DNA of 64,000 nt from contig NZ_CP117449.1 of the NCBI RefSeq assembly GCF_030687835.1, positions 5,585,001-5,649,000 on the forward strand. Direction: 5' to 3'. Source of the stretch: Pseudomonas hefeiensis. Its GTDB lineage: Bacteria; Pseudomonadota; Gammaproteobacteria; Pseudomonadales; Pseudomonadaceae. Made by a program: the position numbers and the translations under genes. Positions 26,017 through 35,341 of the stretch are shown piece by piece (the stretch's first letter is position 1; each line of letters begins with the position of its first letter). The notes beneath the pieces were generated by a model. The model worked only from the letters and a program-made list of their open reading frames with translations, did no database searches and was not told where the DNA came from.

Positions 26017-28410
26017 ATGCCTGAATCCACCCTTTTCGATCTGCCGATTGCCGGGATGACCTGTGCCAGCTGCGCCGGTCGGGTCGAGCGCGCCTTGAGC
26101 AATGTCACAGGGGCCAGCGCCGTCAGCGTGAACCTGGCAACCGAACAGGCGCGGGTCCAGGCGCCCGGGGGCAGCCTGCCAGCCTTGATGCAGGCCGTTG
26201 AACAAGCCGGCTACAGCGTCCCGGTCCAGACTCTGGAACTGTCGATCGAGGGAATGACCTGTGCCTCATGCGTCGGCCGGGTCGAGCGCGCCCTGAGCAA
26301 AGTCGCCGGGGTGAACCGTGTCAGCGTCAACCTCGCCAACGAACGGGCCCACCTCGACTTGCTCGGCCGGGTCGATCCGCAAACCCTGATCGATGCGGTC
26401 AAGGGTACCGGTTATGACGCCAGTGTCTGGCAGGCCGAGCAACCCCATGACGCGCAAAGCAATCGCCTGAACCGCGAGCGCCTGGCCTTGGTGCTGGCGA
26501 TTTTGCTGTCCGTACCGTTGGTGCTGCCAATGCTTTTGCAACCGTTCGGCGTGCATTGGATGCTGCCGGCCTGGGCGCAATTCACTCTGGCGACACCGGT
26601 GCAATTCATCTTCGGCGCGCGTTTTTATGTCGCGGCCTACAAAGCCGTGCGTGCCGGGGCCGGGAACATGGATCTGCTGGTGGCCCTGGGCACCAGCGCG
26701 GGTTATGGCTTGAGCATTTATGAATGGGCCATCGCCCGTCCCGGCAGCATGCCACACCTGTATTTCGAGGCCTCGGCCGTGGTGATTGCCCTGGTGTTGC
26801 TGGGCAAATACCTGGAAAGCCGCGCCAAGCGCCAGACCGCCAGCGCTATCCGCGCCCTCGAAGCCTTGCGGCCGGAGCGGGCGATCCAGGTCATTGATGG
26901 TCAGGAACGGGACGTCGCCATCAGCGCCCTGCGTTTGAATGATCGGGTACTGGTCAAGCCCGGCGAGCGTTTCCCGGTGGACGGCGAAGTGCTGGAAGGC
27001 CAGAGTCACGCCGACGAGGCCCTGATCAGTGGCGAAAGCCTGCCGGTGCCCAAGCAACCCGGCGACAAGGTGACGGGCGGTGCCATCAACGGCGAAGGCC
27101 GTCTGCTGGTACGCACCCAGGCCCTGGGCGCCGAAACCGTCCTGGCGCGCATCATCCGCCTGGTGGAGGACGCCCAGGCGGCCAAGGCCCCCATTCAAAA
27201 ACTGGTGGACAAAGTCAGCCAGGTCTTCGTGCCGGTCGTGCTGGTGCTGGCCCTGGCCACGCTGGTCGGCTGGTGGCTATACGGCGCGCCACTGGAGACA
27301 GCCCTGATCAACGCCGTCGCTGTGTTGGTGATTGCCTGCCCGTGCGCCCTCGGACTGGCGACACCCACGGCAATCATGGCCGGCACCGGTGTGGCCGCCC
27401 GCCACGGAATCCTGATCAAGGATGCCGAGGCCTTGGAGCGCGCCCATGAAGTCACCGCAGTGGTGTTCGACAAGACCGGAACCTTGACCTCCGGCACGCC
27501 GCGCATCGCCCACTTGACCGCCCTGGACGGTGACGAAGACAGGCTGCTGCAAATGGCCGGGGCACTGCAACGCGGCAGCGAACATCCCCTCGCCAAGGCG
27601 GTGCTGGACGCTTGTACCGAGCGCGGCCTGAATGTCCCGGACATCAACGACAGCCAGTCGCTGACCGGACGCGGTATTGCCGGCAGCCTCGATGGGCAGC
27701 GTCTGGCCCTCGGTAACAGACGCTTGCTGGACGAACTGGGCCTGGCCCCGGGTTCGCTGAGCGAGTCGGCCCAGGCCTGGGAGACCGAGGGCCGAACCCT
27801 GTCCTGGCTGATCGAGCAAAACGCAACGCCTCGGGTGTTAGGCCTGTTCGCCTTCGGCGACACACTCAAGCCCGGCGCCCTGGCGGCCGTACAAGCCCTG
27901 AATGAACGCCACATCGGCAGCCATCTGCTGACCGGCGATAATCGGGGCAGTGCCCGGGTGGTGGCCGAGGCATTGGGCATCGACAACGTTCATGCCGAAG
28001 TACTGCCGGCCGATAAGTCCGCCATCGTCCAGCAATTGAAGAAAAACGCAGTGGTGGCCATGGTCGGCGACGGCATCAACGACGCCCCGGCCCTCGCCGC
28101 CGCGGACATTGGCATTGCCATGGGCGGCGGCACCGACGTGGCGATGCACGCCGCCGGCATCACCCTCATGCGCGGCGATCCACGGCTGGTGCCGGCGGCG
28201 CTGGAGATCAGCCGCAAGACCTACGCCAAGATCCGGCAGAACCTGTTCTGGGCATTTGTCTATAACTTGATCGGTATTCCGCTGGCGGCGTTCGGCTTCC
28301 TCAACCCGGTGCTGGCCGGTGCCGCCATGGCCCTGTCGAGCGTCAGCGTGGTGAGCAATGCATTACTGTTGAAACTCTGGACACCCAAGCACCTGGAGGA
28401 CAAGCGATGA
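26017..28410 (+). CDS. copA: Cu(I)-exporting P1B-type ATPase
   Basis: A 797-aa copper-transporting ATPase of the inner membrane that pumps cytosolic Cu(I) to the periplasm. Two N-terminal heavy-metal-associated domains carry GMTCASC at Cys16/Cys19 and Cys82/Cys85. The transport site CPC is at 441-443, the phosphorylated Asp at 485 (DKTGTL), the SEHPLAKAV histidine in the N domain, and the hinge motif VGDGINDAPAL near 684-694. Eight membrane segments are expected. A CueR operator precedes it, and cueR overlaps its stop codon by 4 bp. Confidence 0.95.
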   Translation: MPESTLFDLPIAGMTCASCAGRVERALSNVTGASAVSVNLATEQARVQAPGGSLPALMQAVEQAGYSVPVQTLELSIEGMTCASCVGRVERALSKVAGVNRVSVNLANERAHLDLLGRVDPQTLIDAVKGTGYDASVWQAEQPHDAQSNRLNRERLALVLAILLSVPLVLPMLLQPFGVHWMLPAWAQFTLATPVQFIFGARFYVAAYKAVRAGAGNMDLLVALGTSAGYGLSIYEWAIARPGSMPHLYFEASAVVIALVLLGKYLESRAKRQTASAIRALEALRPERAIQVIDGQERDVAISALRLNDRVLVKPGERFPVDGEVLEGQSHADEALISGESLPVPKQPGDKVTGGAINGEGRLLVRTQALGAETVLARIIRLVEDAQAAKAPIQKLVDKVSQVFVPVVLVLALATLVGWWLYGAPLETALINAVAVLVIACPCALGLATPTAIMAGTGVAARHGILIKDAEALERAHEVTAVVFDKTGTLTSGTPRIAHLTALDGDEDRLLQMAGALQRGSEHPLAKAVLDACTERGLNVPDINDSQSLTGRGIAGSLDGQRLALGNRRLLDELGLAPGSLSESAQAWETEGRTLSWLIEQNATPRVLGLFAFGDTLKPGALAAVQALNERHIGSHLLTGDNRGSARVVAEALGIDNVHAEVLPADKSAIVQQLKKNAVVAMVGDGINDAPALAAADIGIAMGGGTDVAMHAAGITLMRGDPRLVPAALEISRKTYAKIRQNLFWAFVYNLIGIPLAAFGFLNPVLAGAAMALSSVSVVSNALLLKLWTPKHLEDKR

Positions 28411-28820
28411 ACATCGGCCAAGCGGCCCGCCAGAGCGGCCTGAGCGCGAAGATGATCCGGTATTACGAGTCCATTGGCCTGCTCAAGGCGGCTCATCGCA
28501 CCGACAGCGGCTACCGGATCTACGGCGCCGATGACCTGCACACCCTGGCCTTTATCAAACGCTCACGGGACCTGGGGTTTTCATTGGAAGAGGTCGGAAA
28601 ATTGCTGACCCTCTGGCAAGACCGCCAACGTGCCAGCGCCGACGTCAAGGCCCTGGCCCGGCAACACATCGACGAGTTGAACCAGAAAATCCGCGAGCTG
28701 GGCGAACTGCGCGACACCCTCCAGGACCTGGTGGAACACTGCCACGGCGACCACCGCCCGGACTGCCCGATTCTCAAGGAACTGGCGTCGGGGCGCTGCG
28801 AAAAGGCAGTGCATGCCTGA
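28407..28820 (+). CDS. cueR: Cu(I)-responsive MerR-family regulator
   Basis: A 137-aa regulator with an N-terminal MerR helix-turn-helix (MNIGQAARQSGLSAKMIRYY), a dimerisation helix, and the metal loop with Cys112 and Cys120 (HCHGDHRPDC), the same two positions that bind Cu(I) in E. coli CueR. ATGA overlap with copA makes the operon copA-cueR self-regulating. It should activate the two 19-bp-spacer promoters at 25956 (copA) and 25357 (copZ). Confidence 0.92.
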   Translation: MNIGQAARQSGLSAKMIRYYESIGLLKAAHRTDSGYRIYGADDLHTLAFIKRSRDLGFSLEEVGKLLTLWQDRQRASADVKALARQHIDELNQKIRELGELRDTLQDLVEHCHGDHRPDCPILKELASGRCEKAVHA

Positions 28821-28830
28821 GCGAAGTCTA

Positions 28831-29507
28831 GAGCGAGCCTGCTCGCGATGACGCCGGCACATCCAACATCCATGCAAGCTGCCCCACCGCCTTCGCGAGC
28901 AGGCTCGCTCCCACAGGGGGTGGCGGTGGACCCAGATTTTGAGGCCTCACAAAGAACAGTGTGGGAGCGAGCCTGCTCGCGATGACGCCGGCACATCCAA
29001 CATCCATGCAAGCTGCCCCACCGCTTTCGCGAGCAGGCTCGCTCCCACAAGGGGTTGGCGGTGGACGCAGGTTTTGAGGCCTCACAAAGAACAGTGTGGG
29101 AGCGAGCCAGCTCGCGATGACGCCGGCACATCCAACATCCATGCAAGCTGCCGACCGCTTTCGCGAGCAGGCTCGCTCCCACAGGGGGTTGGCGGTGGAC
29201 GCAGGTTTTGAGGTCACACAAAGAACAGTGTGGGAGCGAGCCTGCTCGCGATGACGCCGGCACGTCCAACATCCATGCAAGCTGCCGACCGCTTTCGCGA
29301 GCAGGCTCGCTCCCACAGGGGGTTGGCGGTGGACGCAGGTTTTGAGGCCACACAAAGAACAGTGCGGGAGCGAGCCTGCTCGCGATGACGCCGGCACATC
29401 CAACATCCATGCAAGCTGCCCCACCGCTTTCGCGAGCAAGCCCGCTCCCACAGGGGGTTGGCGGTGGACGCAGGTTTTGAGGCCACACAAAGAACAGTGC
29501 GGGAGCT
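28831..29507. repeat. Tandem array of REP doublets, period 134-135 bp
   Basis: Five near-identical units start at 28831, 28965, 29100, 29234 and 29368, with the beginning of a sixth at 29503. Each unit is one REPIN (GAGCGAGCCTGCTCGCGATG, about 40 bp containing CATCCAACATCCATGCAAGC, then the inverted REP) plus a spacer (GGCGGTGGACGCAGGTTTTG, CACAAAGAACAGTG). Variation between units is a few bases; unit 3 has CCAGCTCG instead of CCTGCTCG and unit 5 has an AAGCCCG variant. It fills the cueR to RIO-kinase gap; no gene is supported in 28821-29558. Confidence 0.92.
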
Positions 29508-29524
29508 TTTTGGGTAGCTACAAA

Positions 29525-29546
29525 AAACCCGGCCTGGGCCGGGTTT
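29525..29546 (-). terminator. Intrinsic terminator of the RIO kinase gene
   Basis: On the minus strand AAACCCGGCCCAGGCCGGGTTTTTTG forms a GC-rich stem followed by a T-run, 13 bp after the kinase stop. It directly borders the REP array. Confidence 0.9.
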
Positions 29547-29558
29547 CTGGTTGACCGA

Positions 29559-30452
29559 TCACTGCATCCAGGGCGGAGGCGGTTCTTCGGTTTTTCCGGG
29601 TGGAGCGTCGTCAGCGGCGCGTACGGCCTGGCGGCGTTCCTCGTCCAGGCGGGCAGCCTCGATCTCGCGCATGATCCCGCCGACATCCGCCTGTTCTTCC
29701 GGCTCGTCGAATTCGCCGGTCAGGACGCTGGCAGGGTGCAAGATGCCGGCCTCATACAACGCCCACATTTCCTTCGCGTACCGGGTGCGCTTGAGCTCCG
29801 GGGCAAACCGGCCGAAGTAGGATGCCATGTTGCCCACGTCCCGCTCCAGCATGCTGAAGGCGTGGTTGTTGCCCGCGGCATCCACCGCTTGCGGCAGATC
29901 GATGATCACCGGGCCCGTCGGCGTAAGCAGCACGTTGAACTCCGACAGGTCACCGTGCACCAGCCCGGTACACAGCATCAGCACGATCTGGGAAATCAGG
30001 AAAGCGTGATACTCACGGGCCTGGTCCGGCTCCAACACCACGTCGTTCAGACGCGGCGCCGCGTCGCCATACTCGTCGGCCACCAACTCCATCAGCAGCA
30101 CACCTTCGAGGAAGTCGTACGGCTTGGGCACTCGTACCCCCGCGCCGGCCAACCGGAACAGCGCCGCCACTTCGGCGTTCTGCCAGGCGTCTTCGGTTTC
30201 CTTACGCCCGAACTTGGAGCCCTTGGCCATGGCACGGGCCTGGCGGCTGTTACGCACCTTACGGCCTTCCTGGTATTCGGCCGCCTGACGAAAACTTCGC
30301 TTATTCGCCTCCTTGTAGACTTTGGCGCAACGTAGCTCATTGCCGCAGCGCACCACATAAACAGCTGCTTCTTTACCACTCATGAGTGGGCGCAGCACCT
30401 CGTCGACCAGACCGTCCTCGATCAGGGGTTCAATGCGTTTTGGAGTCTTCAT
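29559..30452 (-). CDS. RIO-type serine protein kinase
   Basis: A 297-aa RIO1/RIO3-like atypical protein kinase, probably cytosolic. Lys44 in CAKVYK is the ATP-binding lysine, HGDLSEFNVLL (166-176) is the catalytic loop with Asp168 and Asn173, and Asp185 in IIDLPQAVD is the metal-binding residue. The insert EGRKVRNSRQARAMAKGSKFGRKE is the flexible loop typical of the family. The tail is acidic and proline-rich (PPGKTEEPPPPW). Bacterial RIO kinases have poorly known targets; ribosome-related roles are known only from archaea and eukaryotes. A terminator follows. Confidence 0.88.
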   Translation of the reverse strand: MKTPKRIEPLIEDGLVDEVLRPLMSGKEAAVYVVRCGNELRCAKVYKEANKRSFRQAAEYQEGRKVRNSRQARAMAKGSKFGRKETEDAWQNAEVAALFRLAGAGVRVPKPYDFLEGVLLMELVADEYGDAAPRLNDVVLEPDQAREYHAFLISQIVLMLCTGLVHGDLSEFNVLLTPTGPVIIDLPQAVDAAGNNHAFSMLERDVGNMASYFGRFAPELKRTRYAKEMWALYEAGILHPASVLTGEFDEPEEQADVGGIMREIEAARLDEERRQAVRAADDAPPGKTEEPPPPWMQ

Positions 30453-30677
30453 CAGCTTTTATTGGGGGTCCTTTATTACCGAACACGCGAATGACAGTCG
30501 TTATACGGCAATCCTCACTCCACGGGGAGGGGTTGCCGACTTATGAAGCCTAGTGATGCACACAATGTGCCGGATTAAATCGACCGAGCCAAATCATAGC
30601 CGAGACTGGGCGTAGCGTTGTCAACTGAATGCGAAGGTATTTGCCACAAGAACTGACAGCCATGTCCTTGTGCCGAT

Positions 30678-31469
30678 TCAATGTTTAAACAGCTCCCCCG
30701 GTGTAAACCCAAACATCCTCTTGAACGCCGCGATAAAAGCGGACGTGGAGTCATACCCACAGGACAACGCTGCGCCGGTCACACTATCGCCTTTTTCCAA
30801 CGCCCCCAAGGACGACAACAACCGCGAGCGCTGGCGCCAGGCGCGAAAGCTCAGGCCGGTTTCGCGCTGAAACAGGCGCATGAGGGTTTTTTCCGATGTG
30901 CCCAAACGCTCGGCCCAGGCTTGCAAGGTCACGTTCTGTTCGGGCTGTTCGATCAGTTCGTTGCACAGTGCCAGCAGACGAGCGTGTCGGGGCAGCGGCA
31001 GGCAAAAACCCACTTCCGGCAGCACTGCCAACTGATCCAGCAACACCTGCACCAGTCGTGCTTCCTGGGTATCGCCCTGTGAGTAGTCGGCCGGCATCTG
31101 ACAAAAAGCCTTGATCAGCTCCCGGGCCAGCGGCGTGACCTCCAGCACCCGGCAGCGCTCATCGGCCCACGGGCAGGCTTGGCGATGGACATAGAGGCTG
31201 CGCATTTCCGCCCGGGTTGAGGTCACCACGTGATGCTCCAGGTCGGCAGGAATCCAGATACCCCATTGAGGCGGCGCGAAGAAGCTGCCTTCGGCAGTGT
31301 GCACGCCGAGCACGCCACTGATGGCGTAGGAAAACTGCACCCAATCATGACGATGGGCCTGTGTCCAGGAACCGGCGCTCAAACTTTCGACACGGGCGTA
31401 AAGCGGCCTGGGCAACTCAGTCAGGTCAGGAATGCGTCTTTCGAGTTGTTGGTGTCCGTTAGTCGGCAT
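30678..31469 (-). CDS. AraC-family regulator with N-terminal cupin
   Basis: A 263-aa AraC/XylS regulator. The N-terminal half is a cupin-like sensor (HRHDWVQFSYAISGVLGVHT). The C-terminal half has two helix-turn-helix units (LQAWAERLGTSEKTLMRLFQRE and GAALSCGYDSTSAFIAAFKRMFG). It is divergent from the BASS-type transporter at 31549 with a 79 bp gap and probably controls it. The ligand is unknown. The 225 bp gap before it (30453-30677) shows no gene. Confidence 0.85.
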   Translation of the reverse strand: MPTNGHQQLERRIPDLTELPRPLYARVESLSAGSWTQAHRHDWVQFSYAISGVLGVHTAEGSFFAPPQWGIWIPADLEHHVVTSTRAEMRSLYVHRQACPWADERCRVLEVTPLARELIKAFCQMPADYSQGDTQEARLVQVLLDQLAVLPEVGFCLPLPRHARLLALCNELIEQPEQNVTLQAWAERLGTSEKTLMRLFQRETGLSFRAWRQRSRLLSSLGALEKGDSVTGAALSCGYDSTSAFIAAFKRMFGFTPGELFKH

Positions 31470-31548
31470 TGATTGGCCCTATGTCGCAAGACGGCTGCAA
31501 GTGCCGACGTTAGGCTAAGTCGACTTTTCTTACAACTTGCGGTGCCGT

Positions 31549-32577
31549 ATGCACATTTTCAGACACCTCAAACGCTTGGTAACCGACTGGTTCCTGTGCG
31601 GCATGCTGCTTGCCACGTTACTGGCGTATCTGTTTCCCAGCTTTGGCGCCACGGGTGGCGCCATGCATGCCGAGTGGGTGGTCAATATCGGCATCTTTGT
31701 GGTGTTCTTCCTGCATGGGATAAACCTGTCCGGCGAGCAGATCCGCCACGGTCTGAAAAACATCCGGCTGCACTTGATGGTGCAGGTTTTTACCTTCGGC
31801 GTGTTTCCGTTGATCTGGCTGGTCAGCGACTCGCTTCTGGGCCGCCATATGCCATCACTGCTGATGCTGGGGTTCTTTTACCTGTGCGTCTTGCCCTCGA
31901 CCATTTCCTCCTCGGTGGCCCTGACCGGCAGCGCCGGCGGTAACGTGCCGGCAGCGATTCTCAACGCGAGCCTGTCCAGTGTGCTGGGGATTTTCCTGAC
32001 ACCGCTGCTGGTCAGCTTCGTCGTCGGTAGCGGCGCCGGGGGCATCGACCTGGGTGCAACCTTGCTCGACCTTTGCCTGATGTTGCTGTTGCCGCTGGTG
32101 CTTGGGCAGTTGCTGCGGCGCTGGCTGGCCGGTTTTTTCGGGCGGTATAAACGCTACACCAGCATCATCGACAAACTGGTGATCCTGCTGCTGGTCTACG
32201 CGGCATTCTGTAATTCGATGGTGTCCGGGATCTGGCAACAACAAGGCAACACCGTGCTGCTCAGTGCATTGCTTGGCAGTGCCGTGTTGCTGGCAATCAT
32301 TTTGTGGATGACCACCCGCACCGCCCGGGCCTTGCGGTTCAGCAACGCCGATGAGATTGCGGCGGTATTTTGTGCCAGCAAGAAATCCCTGGCGGCCGGG
32401 GTGCCGATGGCCGCGTTGATTTTCGGCAACAACCCCGGCCTGGGGCTGATCCTGTTGCCGATCATGATTTATCACCCGTTGCAGTTGATCGTCTGTTCGA
32501 TCCTCGCCGAACGCTACGCCAACCGCCAGCGGGAACTGATCAATCAACAGCGCGAGGCGCTCCTCAACGTTCGATAA
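31549..32577 (+). CDS. Bile acid:sodium symporter-like transporter (SBF-like)
   Basis: A 342-aa inner-membrane protein with about ten hydrophobic segments, of the SBF-like/YfeH group of the BASS superfamily. The patterns FFLHGINLSGEQIRHGLKN and LPSTISSSVALTGSAGGNVPAAI are typical. ATG 31549 is chosen although a TTG 12 bp upstream is in frame; neither has a strong Shine-Dalgarno. Relatives move organic anions with Na+; the substrate here is unknown. Its 3' end overlaps the convergent thiolase gene by 14 bp. Confidence 0.8.
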   Translation: MHIFRHLKRLVTDWFLCGMLLATLLAYLFPSFGATGGAMHAEWVVNIGIFVVFFLHGINLSGEQIRHGLKNIRLHLMVQVFTFGVFPLIWLVSDSLLGRHMPSLLMLGFFYLCVLPSTISSSVALTGSAGGNVPAAILNASLSSVLGIFLTPLLVSFVVGSGAGGIDLGATLLDLCLMLLLPLVLGQLLRRWLAGFFGRYKRYTSIIDKLVILLLVYAAFCNSMVSGIWQQQGNTVLLSALLGSAVLLAIILWMTTRTARALRFSNADEIAAVFCASKKSLAAGVPMAALIFGNNPGLGLILLPIMIYHPLQLIVCSILAERYANRQRELINQQREALLNVR

Positions 32578-33841
32578 TTGCCGTCACACCCTGGCCACCG
32601 GCCGCGCAGATGGAAATCAGACCACGGCCCCGCCCCGCCGTATCCAGCAACTTGGCGAGGTTGGCGACGATTCGTCCACCTGTGGCGGCAAACGGGTGCC
32701 CGGCGGCCAGGGAGCTGCCCTTCACGTTCAACCGGCTGCGGTCTATGCTGCCCAACGGAGCGTCGAGGCCCAGGCGCGTCTTGCAATAATCCGGGTCTTC
32801 CCAGGCTTTGAGCGTGCATAACACTTGAGCGGCGAATGCTTCGTGGATCTCGTAGTAATCAAAGTCCTGCAACGTCAGGCCGTTGCGCGCCAGCAACCGA
32901 GGCACGGCGTAGACCGGCGCCATCAGCAACCCTTCTGCCCCGTTGACGAAATCCACCGCTGCTGTTTCGCCGTCGCGCACATACGCCAGGATCGGCAGTC
33001 CCCGGGACTTGGCCCACTCTTCGCTGCCCAGCAACACCAGTGAGGCACCATCGGTCAACGGCGTGGAATTGCCCGCCGTCATCGTGCCCTTGGCGCTTTT
33101 TTCGAAGGCAGGCTTAAGCGCGGTGAGTTTTTCCAGGGTCAGGTCCGGGCGCAGGTTGTTGTCCCGTGTCAGACCGAGAAACGGTGTCATCAAATCGTTC
33201 TGCCAGCCCTCGGCGTAAGACGCGGCCATTTTCTGATGACTCTCCAGGGCCAATTGGTCCTGCTCCCCCCTGGGAATCTGCCAGGTCTGCGCCATCAATT
33301 CGCAGTGCTGACCCATGGACAGGCCGGTTCGTGGCTCGCCATTGCGAGGCAGTTCGGGAACGAAGTGCTGGGGACGCAGTTGCAGGAAGGTCTTGATTTT
33401 CTCAGCGGTGGTTTTGGCGCGATTGGCTTGCAGCAGGATCCTGCGCAGCCCTTCGTTGACGCCAATCGGCGCATCCGAGGTGGTGTCCACGCCGCCGGCA
33501 ATGGCACTGTCGATCTGCCCGAGGGCAATCTTGTTGGCCGTCAACAGCACGGTTTCCAGCCCGGTGCCGCAAGCCTGTTGCAGGTCATAGGCCGGCGTGG
33601 TGGGCGACAGGCGCGAACCGAGCACGCATTCGCGGGTCAGGTTCAGATCCCGGGAATGCTTGAGCACCGCACCGGCGGCCACCTCACCGATATGCAAACC
33701 ATGCAAGTTGTAGCGCTCGATCAGCCCCTCGAGCGCGGCGGTCAGCATCGCCTGGTTGCTGGCGGTGGCATAGGGCCCGTTGGAGCGAGCGAAGGGGATG
33801 CGGTTACCACCGATGATCGCGACGCGGCGTAGCTGTGTCAT
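32564..33841 (-). CDS. Acetyl-CoA C-acyltransferase (thiolase)
   Basis: A 425-aa thiolase, similar to FadI/YfcY-type enzymes, which cleaves or condenses 3-ketoacyl-CoA. Cys91 in LQQACGTGLE is the nucleophile. His in GHPFAATGGR and Cys in CAAGGQG near the C terminus complete the active site. ATG 33841 follows GGGAG with suitable spacing; the frame is open 21 codons further but without similarity. It is divergent from the FabG-like/MaoC pair at 33987-36196, and the three probably act together in fatty-acid or polyester-precursor metabolism. Confidence 0.88.
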   Translation of the reverse strand: MTQLRRVAIIGGNRIPFARSNGPYATASNQAMLTAALEGLIERYNLHGLHIGEVAAGAVLKHSRDLNLTRECVLGSRLSPTTPAYDLQQACGTGLETVLLTANKIALGQIDSAIAGGVDTTSDAPIGVNEGLRRILLQANRAKTTAEKIKTFLQLRPQHFVPELPRNGEPRTGLSMGQHCELMAQTWQIPRGEQDQLALESHQKMAASYAEGWQNDLMTPFLGLTRDNNLRPDLTLEKLTALKPAFEKSAKGTMTAGNSTPLTDGASLVLLGSEEWAKSRGLPILAYVRDGETAAVDFVNGAEGLLMAPVYAVPRLLARNGLTLQDFDYYEIHEAFAAQVLCTLKAWEDPDYCKTRLGLDAPLGSIDRSRLNVKGSSLAAGHPFAATGGRIVANLAKLLDTAGRGRGLISICAAGGQGVTAIIER

Positions 33842-33986
33842 GAAGAACTCCCTGTGTATGTCCGGATGCGCCAATGGGCCTGCGGGAACCCGGCTCCCGC
33901 ACAAGCTTAGGCTTTATCTGGCCGATCGAACGACCGATTGCCAATCATGGTCCACACTTTGAACCTCATCAGCCGGAGTGTGTTCC

Positions 33987-35339
33987 ATGTCAGACCGTTA
34001 TATCGACTTCGCCAATTCGCCCCTTGGCCTGCGTCTGGTCGGTGCGCTGGGCCTGCCATCGCCGGTACGCCTGGAGCGCTGGCAGGCCGGGCGGCTGCGG
34101 CCGATCGAAGGCGCGTTGCTGCTGGGCGGCGGACCGTTGACCGAACAGATCGGCGCATTTGCCAAGCGCCTGACCGATGCGATCTTCATCTACGGAGGCG
34201 AACCGACACTGGCCACCGAGTGGATCCCCGGCCACGGTCCGAAAATCAGGGCCGTGGTGTACGACGCCAGTCATCTGACGCAGGCCGATCAGCTCAAGCA
34301 ACTGCGCGAGTTTTTCCAACCCCTGATGAAGAACCTCGACCACAGCGCCCATGTCGTCATCCTCGGCCGCGCTCCAGAAAGCCTTGACGACCCGTTCGCC
34401 GCCAGCACGCAGCGGGCCCTGGAGGGCTTCAGCCGTTCGCTGGCCAAAGAATTGCGCCACGGCGGGACGCTGCAACTGCTGTATGTGGGTGACGGCGCCG
34501 AAGCCCAACTGGAAGGTGCGCTACGGTTTTTCCTGTCGCCCAAGAGCGCCTACGTTTCCGGGCAGGTTATTCGCCTCAAGGCCTGCCAGGCCCAGGTCCA
34601 GGACTGGACGCGTCCGCTCACGGGCCTCAAGGCCCTGGTCACCGGCGCGGCCCGCGGGATCGGCGCCTCCATCGCCGAAACCCTCTCCCGTGATGGCGCC
34701 GACGTGATCCTGCTGGACGTCCCGCAGGCCAAGGCCGACCTCGAAGCCCTGGCTGCGCGCCTTAGCGGGCGCAGCGTGACGCTGGACATCTGTGCGGAAG
34801 ACGCCGCTACGCAATTGATTGAACACCTGCCCGACGGCGTCGACATCGTGGTACACAACGCCGGCATTACCCGGGACAAGACGCTCGCCAACATGACTCC
34901 GGAATTCTGGGACGCGGTGCTGGCGGTCAACCTCAACGCGCCGCAGGTGCTGACCAAGGCCCTGCTCGACAGTGGCACCCTGCGGGACAATGGCCGAGTG
35001 ATTCTGCTGGCGTCCATCAGCGGCATTGCTGGCAATCGCGGCCAGACTAACTATGCGGCGAGCAAGGCCGGATTGATCGGCCTGGCCCAGGCCTGGGCGC
35101 CGGTCCTGCAACCTCGGGGGATCAGCATCAATGCCGTGGCCCCGGGTTTCATCGAAACCCGCATGACCGCCGACATCCCTTTCGCCCTGCGCGAAGCCGG
35201 GCGGCGCATGAGTTCCCTGGGCCAGGGCGGCCTGCCACAGGATGTTGCTGAAGCCGTGGCCTGGCTCGCCCAGCCGGGCACGGGCGCCGTTACCGGCCAG
35301 ACGCTGCGGGTGTGCGGGCAAAGCCTCCTGGGAGCATGA
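33987..35339 (+). CDS. Long FabG-type 3-oxoacyl reductase
   Basis: A 450-aa protein with two parts. Residues 1-205 are a degenerate Rossmann-like domain without a clear NAD motif. Residues 210-450 are a complete SDR with TGAARGIG at 219-226, NAG at 291-293, Ser343/345, Tyr356 and Lys360 (YAASK). This is the high-molecular-weight FabG (FabG4-like) architecture, which reduces 3-oxoacyl-CoA with NADH in known cases. ATG 33987 follows GGAG with 8 bp spacing. It is cotranscribed with the MaoC-like gene 2 bp downstream. Confidence 0.85.
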   Translation: MSDRYIDFANSPLGLRLVGALGLPSPVRLERWQAGRLRPIEGALLLGGGPLTEQIGAFAKRLTDAIFIYGGEPTLATEWIPGHGPKIRAVVYDASHLTQADQLKQLREFFQPLMKNLDHSAHVVILGRAPESLDDPFAASTQRALEGFSRSLAKELRHGGTLQLLYVGDGAEAQLEGALRFFLSPKSAYVSGQVIRLKACQAQVQDWTRPLTGLKALVTGAARGIGASIAETLSRDGADVILLDVPQAKADLEALAARLSGRSVTLDICAEDAATQLIEHLPDGVDIVVHNAGITRDKTLANMTPEFWDAVLAVNLNAPQVLTKALLDSGTLRDNGRVILLASISGIAGNRGQTNYAASKAGLIGLAQAWAPVLQPRGISINAVAPGFIETRMTADIPFALREAGRRMSSLGQGGLPQDVAEAVAWLAQPGTGAVTGQTLRVCGQSLLGA

Positions 35340-35341
35340 CC

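Noticed and set aside
28831..29507. CRISPR array
   Set aside because: The regular period comes from nearly identical 134 bp units without variable spacers; each unit is a REP palindrome pair and no cas genes are present.
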